Shown piece after piece: positions 33,671 to 43,442 of a stretch of 64,000 nt of DNA (positions are counted from its first letter, which is position 1; each line of letters begins with the position of its first letter). Source of the stretch: Parapedobacter flavus (GTDB lineage Bacteria; Bacteroidota; Bacteroidia; Sphingobacteriales; Sphingobacteriaceae); contig NZ_JAYKZZ010000001.1 of NCBI RefSeq assembly GCF_035818675.1, positions 434,001 through 498,000 of the forward strand. The letters are read 5' to 3'. Both the position numbers and the translations under genes were made by a program. The notes below the pieces were generated by a model. It was not told the origin of the DNA, made no database searches, and was given only the letters and a program-made list of their open reading frames with translations.

Positions 33671-35821
33671 ATGCGAAAACTACATCGGAGAGATTTCATC
33701 AAACTATCTGCCGCTGCCGGACTTACCGCCGCGGTATGGGAGCCGTTGTTGCAGCGGGCACTAGCCGTGGAAGCGCATAACGCCACTCGGTCTATCAACG
33801 ATGTGGAGCACATTGTCATCCTTATGCAGGAGAATCGTTCCTTCGATCATTATTTTGGTGCCATGCGGGGTGTGCGAGGGTTTGGCGATCGGTTCCCTGT
33901 TCCATTGGCCAGTGGTCAGCGGGCTTTCCACCAATCCGACGGAAAGCAGGTTGTGCCTCCCTATCGGGCAAATAAAAACACCTCGAATGCCGCATTGATC
34001 AATGGGACCCCCCACAATTTTCCCGATACACAGGCTGCTTGGAATCAAGGGAAATATGGGTTTTGGCCGCTGTTCAAGACCCCGTATTCCATGGCCTATT
34101 ATACGCGAGAGGAAATCCCGTTCCAATATGCCATGGCCGAATATTTTACCATCTGCGATGCTTATCACTGCTCCGTAGCCACAGGCACCGACCCCAATCG
34201 GATTGTGTTTTGGTCCGGTTCGGTATGCGATCCCGAAAAGCGGGCGGCGGGCATCAATTGTACCGATGCCGACGCTGAGCCGGTCAACCTGCGTTGCTGG
34301 ATCAAAGGCCATATGCCGGAGCCGGGTTACACCTACCAGGGGAACGCGTTCACTTGGCCCACGATTCCCGATGTATTGCAAGAGGCGGGCGTAAGCTGGC
34401 GTGTTTATCAGGATCCGAACGACAATTGGACGGGGGCGATGCATGGTTGCCTGGCATTCGAGAGCTTTCGTAACGCCAAGCCGGGATCACCTATTTATGA
34501 GAATGGAATGCGCCATTGGTCGATAGAAGATCTCACCAATGACGTGAAGAACGGGACGCTGCCGCAAGTGAGCTGGGTTTTACCGTCGCAAAGCAATTCG
34601 GAACACCCAGGGGCACCGTCTAGCCCTTACCGAGCAGCCGACTTCACCCATGAAGTACTTTCGGCGATCACGGCCAATCCCGACGTATGGAGTAAGACCG
34701 CTTTCTTTCTCACCTTTGATGAGAACGATGGCCTTTTTGATCACGTACCCGCACCTGCGGTACCCTCTTATAACCTTGATAACACCCTCGCTGGCAAGTC
34801 AACAATCGATGTGGCCGGCATGTATTTTCACAATGATAAGGATAACCTTGAGGACACGGAGGCAGATCGTGTTTATACCGACAAGCGGGATACCATTTCG
34901 GGCAACTTGCGCCCCTGGGGCATGGGCCCCCGGGTGCCGATGTACATCCTGTCGCCGTGGAGCAAAGGGGGATGGGTAGACTCGGGGGTCGCCGATCACA
35001 CCTCCGTAGCACAATTTATCGAGAAACGGTTTGGTGTAACGGTGCCGGCCATCTCTCCTTGGCACCGTGCTGTGAGCAGTGATTTGACATCGGCATTTGA
35101 TTTTGTCACACCCAACGACCCAAAGTTTCCCCGTATGCCGGAAACGTCCGAATTTGAAGCGACTGACGCGGCTTCAAAGGCGCTACCCAAGGCTACGGCA
35201 CCTAAGGAGCCATCACAGCTCTATCAAGAAAAAGGAACTCGGTTGTCGCGTGCGCTCCCCTATGTGTTGCATTGCAGGCTTCAATACATGCGCGAGCATC
35301 ACCAGGTGGGATTGGTTTTCGAAAATAAAGGGGTAAAGGGCGCAGTCTATCATGTATACGATATGAACCGGCTTGAGCAGATACCGCGTCGATATACAGT
35401 AGAGGCCGGTAAATCGCTGACCGACGAGTGGGGCGTGGCTGAAATGGGTGGGTCATACGACCTTGAGGTGTACGGGCCTAACGGCTATTTCCGTAAGTTC
35501 ACCGGCAACATTCATGCTGTTGAACCCGAGGTACAGCTAGATTACGACCAACGTAAAGGTCGTATTTCCATACGGTTGCAACACCATTCGCAAACACCAC
35601 TTCCGGTAAACCTTGTCGCCAACGCGTACGGATACCCGGCATCGGTAGAACTGTCTGTTGCCGCGAGGCGGTTGTTGACGAAACATATATCACTGAAAGA
35701 CAGCGCTAATTGGTATGACTTTTCCATACAGACAGCTGATGGATATTTATGTCGTTTCGCGGGACGAATAGAGACCGGTGAACACGGCATTAGTGATCCG
35801 GCCATGGCAGCAGCGTTGTAG
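33671..35821 (+). CDS. Tat-exported phospholipase C, phosphocholine-specific type
   Basis: A 716-residue exported phosphoesterase. The N-terminus has a twin-arginine signal, HRRDFIKL with R6-R7, followed by a hydrophobic stretch to about residue 32. The catalytic domain shows the family metal-site motifs MQENRSFDHYFG (about 52-63), ATGTDPNR, which carries the likely threonine nucleophile, and FDENDGLFDHVPAPA. Two C-terminal DUF756 beta-domains follow (from about 520). The family hydrolyses phosphatidylcholine or sphingomyelin, releasing phosphocholine; acid phosphatase AcpA is a relative. It is transcribed with the rhamnose genes' strand but has a 90-base gap and no evident pathway link. Confidence 0.87.
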   Translation: MRKLHRRDFIKLSAAAGLTAAVWEPLLQRALAVEAHNATRSINDVEHIVILMQENRSFDHYFGAMRGVRGFGDRFPVPLASGQRAFHQSDGKQVVPPYRANKNTSNAALINGTPHNFPDTQAAWNQGKYGFWPLFKTPYSMAYYTREEIPFQYAMAEYFTICDAYHCSVATGTDPNRIVFWSGSVCDPEKRAAGINCTDADAEPVNLRCWIKGHMPEPGYTYQGNAFTWPTIPDVLQEAGVSWRVYQDPNDNWTGAMHGCLAFESFRNAKPGSPIYENGMRHWSIEDLTNDVKNGTLPQVSWVLPSQSNSEHPGAPSSPYRAADFTHEVLSAITANPDVWSKTAFFLTFDENDGLFDHVPAPAVPSYNLDNTLAGKSTIDVAGMYFHNDKDNLEDTEADRVYTDKRDTISGNLRPWGMGPRVPMYILSPWSKGGWVDSGVADHTSVAQFIEKRFGVTVPAISPWHRAVSSDLTSAFDFVTPNDPKFPRMPETSEFEATDAASKALPKATAPKEPSQLYQEKGTRLSRALPYVLHCRLQYMREHHQVGLVFENKGVKGAVYHVYDMNRLEQIPRRYTVEAGKSLTDEWGVAEMGGSYDLEVYGPNGYFRKFTGNIHAVEPEVQLDYDQRKGRISIRLQHHSQTPLPVNLVANAYGYPASVELSVAARRLLTKHISLKDSANWYDFSIQTADGYLCRFAGRIETGEHGISDPAMAAAL

Positions 35822-35895
35822 AGGCTGCTTTAATAGCCCCCGACCACTGGAATAGGCCTACTAACGAGTGTGTAAGTTGATTGATTTTTGATGTC

Positions 35896-38800
35896 ATGAA
35901 TAGATTCTTAAACGGTGGTTTAGCGTTAGCCATCATTGTCGCCATTTTGTCCTGCCAGGAGAAGGCAGCGGTTTGGCCTTTCAAGCCAGCTCCCGAAAGC
36001 AGCATCGTTATCATAGGCAACTCGTTTGCCGAGGGGCTTCAACGGAGCAATTATTTCGAGGCAATGCTTCACGGCAGTTTCCCGGACCGTCACCTCAGCG
36101 TGCGGAACCTGGGTTGGAGCGCGGACGAGGTGAACCTTCGACCCCGGCCGCTGAATTTCGGTACCCTAGAGGAGCATATCCACCGGCAGGGGGCCGACGT
36201 GGTCATCGCCTGCTTCGGCATGAATGAATCGTTCAAGGGACCTGACAGCCTGTCGGCATTCAAGGAAGATCTCACTACCTTCCTTAACGGTTTGCGGGCG
36301 CACAGCCACGACGGCAAGGAGCCCCTGCAGGTCATCCTGGTGTCGCCGATTGCGCATGAGGCGCTAGGCGGTTTCTTGCCCGACCCCTCCGGACACAACG
36401 AATCACTGCGGGCTTATACCAGTGGCATGCGGCAGGTGGCCGGATCGCTGAACATCCCCTTCATCGATCTTTATACCCCCACCAAGACCCTGATGGAATC
36501 GGAAAGCGAGCCGCTTACGAGCAACGGAATCCACCTGACGGACCGCGGGTACCGCATCGCCAGTGAACTGATGGCTGTCTCGCTGGATCTACCGGTAGCC
36601 AGCTGGCCCGACGATACGCATATGGCCGCATTGAAAGATCTCGTGGCTACGAAGAACCAGCATTTCTTCTACCGCCACAGAGCACAGAACGGCGAATACA
36701 TCTACGGGCGCCGGCGCGAGTGGGCCGGTGGCGGCGCGTTGCCGGCTGAGCTGGCCGAGCTTGACAGCATGGTGATACGCCTGGATAGCCTGGTGTGGGC
36801 CGGGGCAGATAGTGGTAGCACGGTACCCCAGCAGGCCGTCGAGCGGGTGGTGGCCTTCGGCCGCGATTCGGTGGCGCCGACGGCCGCACCCGTGAGCACG
36901 CGCGGCGACCTGGAGGTCGCCAAGTCGCAGTTTGTGCTCCCAGAGGGTTATGAGATCGAGCTTTTCGCGTCGGAGGTGGATTTCCCGTTAGCCAACCCGG
37001 TGTCGATTACGTTTGATGCCCAGGGGCGGCTTTGGGCGGCCACCATGCCCTCTTATCCACATTATACGCCCGGCAATCCGCCCAACGACAAGATCATCGT
37101 GCTGGAAGACACCGACGGGGACGGCAAGGCCGATGCCCACATCGTATTCGCCGACAGCTTGTACCTACCACTGGGTTTCGAGCTGGGCGATGGTGGAGTA
37201 TACCTAACGCAGGCGCCCGACTTCGTGTTCCTCAAGGATACTGATGGCGACGGGAAGGCCGACCTGAGGCAGACCCTGCTCTCAGGCTTCGGTACCGAAG
37301 ATGCGCACCATACGTTAAACACCTACGAATGGGGCCCCGACGGTGCGCTGTACATGCACATGGGTACCTTTCTGCACACGCAGGTGGAGACGCCCTACGG
37401 GCCGCGCCGCGGTGCGTACGGCAACACGTGGCGGTACGAACCGCGAACCATGAAGTTTGATGAATATATCTCCTACCCCTATGCTAACCCTTGGGGTAAC
37501 GTCTTTATGCGGGATGGCACACACCTGATTGCCGATGTATCCACGGGCATGAATTACTTCGCCCCACCGCTCACGGTGGCCATCGACTATCCGAAGAAGC
37601 ACATGGGTATGAAGGATTTCCTGACCTCGCCTTCCAAGCCGAAGACCTGCGGCATGGAGATTATATCGAGCCGGGCATTCCCGGATAGTGTGCAGGGCAA
37701 CGTACTTTTCAATACGTTCCTCGGCTTTCAGGGTATCCGGCAGCATAAAGTGTCCGAATCGGGTAGCGGTATCGTAGGTGACGAGACAACGCCGTTACTA
37801 CAGTCCAAGGATCCGAACTTCCGTCCGGTCGACTTGCAATTCGGCCCCGATGGCGCGCTATATGTTGTCGATTGGTACGACCCGATTATCCAGCACGGTG
37901 AGCAGGCCTTCCGCGATCCGCAGCGCGACCATACGCGCGGCCGTATCTGGCGGATCACTCACAAGGGTATGCCTACGTTAAAGCCCATAGATATGAGCCG
38001 TCTGGATGTCGTCGGCCTACTGGACCAACTCAAGGCCCCGGAAGACCGCACACGCTACCGTGCGCGGCGCCAGCTTCGCGAATTTCCGGCGGAAGAGGTG
38101 CTTCCCGTCCTGGAAAGTTGGATAGGCCGGTTGGATGCCTCGGACCCGCAGGCAGAACAGCATCGGCTGGAGGGGCTTTGGGTTCACCAGCAGTTCAATG
38201 TGCCCAACGCAGGGCTTCTGGAAGAGCTGCTGGCCAGCAAAGACCACCACGTCCGTGCCGCGGCTACGCGTGTACTACTTTACTGGTCGGACCGGATCGA
38301 GGATTCCCAAGGCAAGCTCATTGCCATGTCCGCAGACCCCTCACCCCGGGTACGGCTGGAGGCGATAGCGGCATTGAGTCATTTCGAGACGGAAGAAACG
38401 GTGCAAGCGTTACTGGCAGCAACCGAATTACCCGTAGACGATTACATCGGTTATGCGTTGGGCGAATCGTTCAAGCACCTCAAGCCGGTGTGGATGGAGA
38501 TGTTTAGGAAAGACAAACGCTTTCTGGCTGACCAGCCGGAGAAGGCTTATGCATTACTGCGTCCGTTGGCCTCGGCGCAAGAGCTTCAGGTGCCAGGCTT
38601 TATTACGGAAGATCCCAATTACCGCAAGTATGGGGTGGATCCGCTTTCAGCGGCCGATTTCGAGCAGCTGACGGGCGTGGTTGCCGTAAAGCGGTTCCGC
38701 GAGGATCACCCGGATATCCTGGAACCCGACACGGCGCCACCGGCCGGCCCGGCCAACGAAGCGACCGGGAAGGAGCGGGGCGAGGTCGTTATCCGCCTCA

Positions 38801-39156
38801 AAGCCCTGCCGGGCAAGATGGCGTTCGATCAGGAAACCCTCACGGTGCCCGCAGGCAAATCGGTATCCCTGCTGTTTGACAACAGCGACCAGATGCCGCA
38901 CAACGTTGTGGTGGTCAAGCCGGGTAACCTGGAGAAGGTTGGCGTGGCCGCCGATGCCATGGCCCGCCTACCGGATGGTTACGAAAGGCAGTTCATACCC
39001 GATATGCCCGAAGTGCTGTTCGCTACTCCACTGGTCAACGCAGGCGAGGCTTACCAGTTGGACTTCGTGGCGCCGGAGACACCGGGCGATTACCCGTTCA
39101 TCTGCACCTTCCCCGGCCATTGGCAGATTATGCAGGGGGTATTGACTGTTAATTGA
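35896..39156 (+). CDS. Lipoprotein fusing SGNH hydrolase, PVC-type propeller, HEAT repeats and a cupredoxin
   Basis: A 1086-residue lipoprotein; the start at 35896 gives a signal ending ILSC with C20. Domain order: SGNH/GDSL-like domain (about 35-230; S43 in GNSFAEG, GMNE at 108-111, H213 in NGIHLTD with N210 where the catalytic Asp is usual); a propeller of the PVC 'membrane-bound dehydrogenase' type (about 335-705) with two DTDGDGKAD calcium loops; HEAT-like repeats (about 710-930); and a plastocyanin/azurin-like domain (about 965-1086) with copper ligands H1002, C1070, H1075 and M1079. The relatives usually end in a CxxCH cytochrome; none is present here. Base composition is visibly GC-richer than neighbours. 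Reaction and substrate unknown; a sugar-related oxidation with copper as electron carrier is a guess. Confidence 0.8.
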   Translation: MNRFLNGGLALAIIVAILSCQEKAAVWPFKPAPESSIVIIGNSFAEGLQRSNYFEAMLHGSFPDRHLSVRNLGWSADEVNLRPRPLNFGTLEEHIHRQGADVVIACFGMNESFKGPDSLSAFKEDLTTFLNGLRAHSHDGKEPLQVILVSPIAHEALGGFLPDPSGHNESLRAYTSGMRQVAGSLNIPFIDLYTPTKTLMESESEPLTSNGIHLTDRGYRIASELMAVSLDLPVASWPDDTHMAALKDLVATKNQHFFYRHRAQNGEYIYGRRREWAGGGALPAELAELDSMVIRLDSLVWAGADSGSTVPQQAVERVVAFGRDSVAPTAAPVSTRGDLEVAKSQFVLPEGYEIELFASEVDFPLANPVSITFDAQGRLWAATMPSYPHYTPGNPPNDKIIVLEDTDGDGKADAHIVFADSLYLPLGFELGDGGVYLTQAPDFVFLKDTDGDGKADLRQTLLSGFGTEDAHHTLNTYEWGPDGALYMHMGTFLHTQVETPYGPRRGAYGNTWRYEPRTMKFDEYISYPYANPWGNVFMRDGTHLIADVSTGMNYFAPPLTVAIDYPKKHMGMKDFLTSPSKPKTCGMEIISSRAFPDSVQGNVLFNTFLGFQGIRQHKVSESGSGIVGDETTPLLQSKDPNFRPVDLQFGPDGALYVVDWYDPIIQHGEQAFRDPQRDHTRGRIWRITHKGMPTLKPIDMSRLDVVGLLDQLKAPEDRTRYRARRQLREFPAEEVLPVLESWIGRLDASDPQAEQHRLEGLWVHQQFNVPNAGLLEELLASKDHHVRAAATRVLLYWSDRIEDSQGKLIAMSADPSPRVRLEAIAALSHFETEETVQALLAATELPVDDYIGYALGESFKHLKPVWMEMFRKDKRFLADQPEKAYALLRPLASAQELQVPGFITEDPNYRKYGVDPLSAADFEQLTGVVAVKRFREDHPDILEPDTAPPAGPANEATGKERGEVVIRLKALPGKMAFDQETLTVPAGKSVSLLFDNSDQMPHNVVVVKPGNLEKVGVAADAMARLPDGYERQFIPDMPEVLFATPLVNAGEAYQLDFVAPETPGDYPFICTFPGHWQIMQGVLTVN

Positions 39157-39184
39157 TGGAATATAAATCATTCGGTAGAAGGAC

Positions 39185-40975
39185 ATGAAGTTTAGCATAA
39201 CGAAATGGGTGGGAATGGGTTTATTGGCGGCTCCCTTTGGGCTCGTTGGCCAATCGCTGCCAGCTACGGATGCCCTGGGTAGGAAATTACCTACACATGA
39301 TGAGGTAGGCGACGTGCGGAGCGATAAGTTCGTAGGTATGTTCTATTGGACTTGGCACAATCATTTTGCTGACAGTCCGCCCTACAATGTCTCCGAACTG
39401 CAAAAGTTAAACAATGGCATGTTTGCCGATTATGACCATCCGGCATGGCCCGAAGACGCGTCATACTATCATTGGGCCGAACCATTATTTGGTTATTATC
39501 GGAGTACCGACCGATGGGTGCTGCGCCGTCATGCGGAAATGCTGGCCGACGCCGGCGTGGATGTGGTGGTGTTTGATTGCACCAATGGCTCATACACATG
39601 GGAAGAATCGTATATGGCGCTGTGTGAAGTCTTTGCCGAGGCCCGGAAAGACGGCGTAAAGACTCCGCAGATTGCGTTTATGCTTGGGTTTGCAGCCCAC
39701 GAAGGGAGCCTTGCAGCAATCACCAAAATTTACCAGCATTTGTATGCGCGGGGTTTGTACCGCGATCTTTGGTTTCAGTGGAAAGGCAAGCCGTTGATCA
39801 TGGCGTATTTCGAGCACTTGGAGGCAAAAACCGGCGACCCACAAAAGGATCGTTTGTATACGGATATTCGGCAATTTTTCACGTTTCGGCCACCCCAGCC
39901 GGTTTACGATAAAGGTCCCCAACGAGATGATCATTGGGGATGGTTGGAAATTTATCCCCAGCACGGTTTCGCAGCCAATGGAAAAGGTGGTTACGAACAA
40001 GTCACCGTGGGTGTAGCGCAGAATTGGACCAAAGAAAACGGATTGAGTGCGATGAATGCACCGGGTGCGTTCGGCCGTAGCTATACCCACCACGGGGGGC
40101 ATGTATACGATGACAATAAAATCGCCTACGGGTTGAACTTCCAGGAGCAGTGGGACCGGGCATTGGAAATCGATCCGGAGTTTGTTTTCGTAACGGGTTG
40201 GAACGAATGGGTGGCAGGCAGGGCGAAAGAATGGAGTGGTACATCCAATGCCTTCCCCGACCTGTTCGACCAAGAACATAGTCGCGATATTGAACCGATG
40301 AAAGGCGGCCATGGCGATGCCTACTATTATCAGTTAATAGCTAACATACGCCGATTTAAAGGTACCAATCCCCAACAACGTGTAGAAAAGTATACCGGCA
40401 TCCATATTGATGGCGATACGGCCGATTGGGCCGCTGTTGCGCTGCAATTTGACGCACACCGGGGGAATACAGCACATCGGGAAGAGAAAGGATGGGGCAA
40501 CTTGTACTACCGGAATACGACCGGCCGGAACGACATTATCGGTACGAAAGCCGCTTTTGACGACGACTACGTTTATTTCCTTGTCGAAACGGCAGCTCCC
40601 CCTACTGCTACTAAAGGCGCTGCGTGGATGAACCTGCTGATTGATGTGGACCGCGACCGAAGTACGGGATGGGAAGGCTATGATTTTATTGTTAATCGGG
40701 TTGCCCCCCGTAAGGGTATGGCGGTGCTTGAACGAAACAGAGGAGGCTGGAAATGGAAGCGCACCGGAACGGTTGAATTTGCCATCATGGGCAACCAGGT
40801 CGAGCTACGGATTGACCGGAAAGCATTAGGGATTACCAACAACGATGTGAACATCGAATTCAAATGGACAGATAACGTGCCGCAAAGTGGTAATATCATG
40901 GATTTTTACCAATTTGGCGATGTGGCACCCCTGGGGCGGTTCAATTACTATTTGACAGCAGGCGGACAACAGTAA
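39185..40975 (+). CDS. Exported glycoside-hydrolase-like protein with C-terminal binding domain
   Basis: A 596-residue exported protein with signal peptide (about 1-23, cleaved after LVGQ). Residues about 45-385 read as a TIM-barrel hydrolase: GMFYWTWHNHF at the first strand, DVVVFDCTNG, and GWNEW at 338-342 near the end of the barrel, a motif seen in the GH71/GH99/WbsX-like group. From about 395 a beta-rich domain (GDTADWAAVALQFD, later ILIDVDRDRSTGWEGYDF-like text) resembles CBM9/DOMON-type carbohydrate or heme binding modules. It lies 28 bases behind the cupredoxin fusion, so both may act on the same glycan. Exact family and substrate are not settled. Confidence 0.7.
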   Translation: MKFSITKWVGMGLLAAPFGLVGQSLPATDALGRKLPTHDEVGDVRSDKFVGMFYWTWHNHFADSPPYNVSELQKLNNGMFADYDHPAWPEDASYYHWAEPLFGYYRSTDRWVLRRHAEMLADAGVDVVVFDCTNGSYTWEESYMALCEVFAEARKDGVKTPQIAFMLGFAAHEGSLAAITKIYQHLYARGLYRDLWFQWKGKPLIMAYFEHLEAKTGDPQKDRLYTDIRQFFTFRPPQPVYDKGPQRDDHWGWLEIYPQHGFAANGKGGYEQVTVGVAQNWTKENGLSAMNAPGAFGRSYTHHGGHVYDDNKIAYGLNFQEQWDRALEIDPEFVFVTGWNEWVAGRAKEWSGTSNAFPDLFDQEHSRDIEPMKGGHGDAYYYQLIANIRRFKGTNPQQRVEKYTGIHIDGDTADWAAVALQFDAHRGNTAHREEKGWGNLYYRNTTGRNDIIGTKAAFDDDYVYFLVETAAPPTATKGAAWMNLLIDVDRDRSTGWEGYDFIVNRVAPRKGMAVLERNRGGWKWKRTGTVEFAIMGNQVELRIDRKALGITNNDVNIEFKWTDNVPQSGNIMDFYQFGDVAPLGRFNYYLTAGGQQ

Positions 40976-41015
40976 GCCATTCGCTAATAAGCGCCGCTGT
41001 GTAAGGCAATTAAAC

Positions 41016-41046
41016 TTGCATATACAGTGTTGTTTCTCTACTTTTG
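41016..41046 (+). promoter_or_regulatory. Promoter of pnp
   Basis: TTG (41016-41018), 20 bases, then TACTTTTG (41039-41046), a perfect Bacteroidota -7 box. Initiation near 41053 gives a 5' leader of about 65 bases. A 10-base palindrome TTGCATGCAA (41044-41053) overlaps the box and start point and could be an operator. Confidence 0.7.
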
Positions 41047-41118
41047 CATGCAAGTAAAAGTCTATACAATTATGGTGTGCCGCTTAAAGACGAATAGCAC
41101 ATCGAATCAAAACAACAA

Positions 41119-43257
41119 ATGAGTTACAACGAAATCAAAACAACAATCGATATTGGCGCTGGTCGCCAGATCGAGATTTCCACCGGGAAGATGGCCAAAC
41201 AGGCAGATGGCTCGGTGGTGGTCAAGCAAGGGAAAACCATGCTATTGGCTACAGTGGTTTCCGCACAGGAGCCCAAACCCGGAGCGGACTTCTTGCCGCT
41301 TTCGGTAGATTACCAAGAGAAATATGCGTCCACGGGACGTATTCCGGGTGGCTTTTTACGTCGTGAGGCCCGACTGTCGGATTATGAAATTTTGATTTGC
41401 CGATTGGTCGACCGCGCCTTGCGCCCCCTATTCCCCGAAGACTACCACGCCGATACGCAGGTGATGATATCACTGATATCAGCCGATAAAGATATCATGC
41501 CCGATGCCCTTGCCGGGTTGGCAGCTTCGGCTGCGATAGCGGTTTCTGACATCCCATTCAATGGGCCGATATCGGAAGTCCGTGTTGCCAAAATCGATGG
41601 CCAATTGGTCGTTAACCCGCTGCTGAGCGAGCTCGAAAATGCTACGCTTGAGTTTATCGTCGCAGGATCCGCCAATGACATCGTGATGGTGGAAGGCGAA
41701 GCCAAGGAAATCTCGGAATCCGAGATGGTCGAGGCGATCGAGTTTGCCCACCAGATCATTAAAAAGCAGGTTCAAGCTCAGGTGGAACTGGCCCAATTGG
41801 TTGGAAAAACGACCAAGCGCGAATATAGCCACGAACCAAGTAACCCCGAATTGCGCGACCAGATATTTGCCGCTACGTATGACAAGGTGTATGCCGTGGC
41901 GAAATCTGCTTCCGCCAAACATGAGCGTAGCGAACAGTTCAAGCAAATCGGTAGCGCGTTTGTAGAAGCTACATTTGGTGAAGAGGAACTTGATGCGGAT
42001 ACATCATTCTTAGTTAAAAAATATTACCACGACGTGCAATACGACGCGATACGCAACTTGGTGCTGAATGAAGGTATGCGGCTCGATGGCCGCGATGTCC
42101 GTACCGTACGGCCGATATGGAGCGAGGTGGACTACCTTCCTGCGGCACATGGATCGGCAGTATTTACCCGGGGAGAAACCCAATCCCTTACATCAGTGAC
42201 ACTTGGAGCCAAAGACGACGAGCAAATGATTGATGGTGCGTTTATTCATGGCTATAACAAATTCCTTTTGCATTATAATTTTCCTGCGTTTTCAGTAGGC
42301 GAAGTGCGCCCCAACCGGGGGCCGGGCCGCCGCGAGGTAGGTCACGGCAACTTAGCCTTGCGATCCTTGAAGCAGGTGCTGCCGACAGGCGACGATAATC
42401 CATATACTATCCGGATCGTATCCGATATCCTGGAGTCAAATGGTTCTTCATCCATGGCCACGGTTTGTGCGGGGGCATTGGCACTCATGGATGCTGGTGT
42501 AAAAATCAAATCGCCCGTATCAGGTATTGCGATGGGCTTGATTACCGACGAGCAGAGTGGTAAATATGCCATATTGAGCGATATCCTAGGTGATGAGGAT
42601 CACTTGGGCGATATGGACTTTAAAGTGACCGGTACCGAGAAAGGTATCGTGGGTTGCCAGATGGACTTGAAAATCAACGGCCTGAAATGGGAAGTTTTGA
42701 CACAGGCGCTGGAACAGGCGAAGGAAGCAAGGCTCCATATCCTCAACGAAATGAAGAAGACGCTTGCCGAACCACGTGCCGATTACAAGCCGCACGCGCC
42801 ACGCATCATCAGCTTCTCGATCGATAAGGAATTTATCGGAGCTGTGATTGGGCCGGGTGGCAAGATCATCCAAGAAATGCAGCGTGAAACAGGAGCCACC
42901 ATCGCGATCGACGAAGTCGACAACAAAGGTGTGGTGCAGGTTTTTGCCGATGACAAAGCCTCTATAGATGAAGCTGTACGTCGCATCCAAGCCATTGCTG
43001 CCAAACCCGAAGTCGGTGAAGTCTATGAAGGTAAGGTGAAATCTATCATGCCATTCGGTGCGTTCATTGAAATCATTCCCGGAAAAGATGGCTTGCTCCA
43101 TATTTCGGAAATCGACTGGAAGCGATTCGAAAACATGGACGGAATCTTCAATGTGGGCGACATCGTTAAGGTGAAATTATTGGATATCGACAAGCAAGGT
43201 AAGCTGAAGCTATCCCGTAAAGCGCTGATCCCGAGACCGGAAAGAAACGAGGCTTAA
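41119..43257 (+). CDS. pnp: Polyribonucleotide nucleotidyltransferase (PNPase)
   Basis: A 712-residue phosphorolytic 3'-5' exoribonuclease of RNA turnover. Two RNase PH-like domains are visible (first about 10-220; second from about 315, with ETQSLTSVTLG and FSVGEVRPNRGPGRREVGHG), separated by a helical region. A KH domain follows (IGAVIGPGGKIIQEM, about 573-587) and then an S1 domain (VKSIMPFGAFIEI onward, about 635-700). Length is normal. It has its own promoter and a strong terminator, so it is transcribed alone. PNPase often controls its own mRNA through the 5' leader; no such hairpin is evident. Confidence 0.96.
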   Translation: MSYNEIKTTIDIGAGRQIEISTGKMAKQADGSVVVKQGKTMLLATVVSAQEPKPGADFLPLSVDYQEKYASTGRIPGGFLRREARLSDYEILICRLVDRALRPLFPEDYHADTQVMISLISADKDIMPDALAGLAASAAIAVSDIPFNGPISEVRVAKIDGQLVVNPLLSELENATLEFIVAGSANDIVMVEGEAKEISESEMVEAIEFAHQIIKKQVQAQVELAQLVGKTTKREYSHEPSNPELRDQIFAATYDKVYAVAKSASAKHERSEQFKQIGSAFVEATFGEEELDADTSFLVKKYYHDVQYDAIRNLVLNEGMRLDGRDVRTVRPIWSEVDYLPAAHGSAVFTRGETQSLTSVTLGAKDDEQMIDGAFIHGYNKFLLHYNFPAFSVGEVRPNRGPGRREVGHGNLALRSLKQVLPTGDDNPYTIRIVSDILESNGSSSMATVCAGALALMDAGVKIKSPVSGIAMGLITDEQSGKYAILSDILGDEDHLGDMDFKVTGTEKGIVGCQMDLKINGLKWEVLTQALEQAKEARLHILNEMKKTLAEPRADYKPHAPRIISFSIDKEFIGAVIGPGGKIIQEMQRETGATIAIDEVDNKGVVQVFADDKASIDEAVRRIQAIAAKPEVGEVYEGKVKSIMPFGAFIEIIPGKDGLLHISEIDWKRFENMDGIFNVGDIVKVKLLDIDKQGKLKLSRKALIPRPERNEA

Positions 43258-43284
43258 TCGTCACTGATTTGGCCATTTGATGAT

Positions 43285-43332
43285 ATGCTGATTTGAAAAT
43301 GCTGTACGGTTATTTTCAAATCAGCATTTTTT
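43285..43332 (+). terminator. Terminator of pnp
   Basis: A perfect 16-bp stem (43285-43300 with 43312-43327) around an 11-base loop, followed by a run of T residues to 43332. It begins 27 bases past the pnp stop. Confidence 0.92.
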
Positions 43333-43374
43333 ATGCATGTGGTTATCCTAAGTCGCCGAGTTTTAGCGAATTAT

Positions 43375-43406
43375 TTTGGCCTACGTCATAAAAATATATA
43401 GGTTTG
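43375..43406 (+). promoter_or_regulatory. Promoter of the LacI-type regulator
   Basis: TTTG (43375-43378), 20 bases, then TAGGTTTG (43399-43406). Both boxes match the Bacteroidota consensus. Initiation near 43413 leaves about 30 bases before the ATG. Confidence 0.72.
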
Positions 43407-43442
43407 TGCGGGTGCTAAATATGAAGCTTCTTTGCTAAAATA

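Noticed and set aside
35896..39156. Naming the fusion protein a heme-binding PVC-type dehydrogenase
   Set aside because: No CxxCH motif is present anywhere in the protein; the C-terminus is a cupredoxin.
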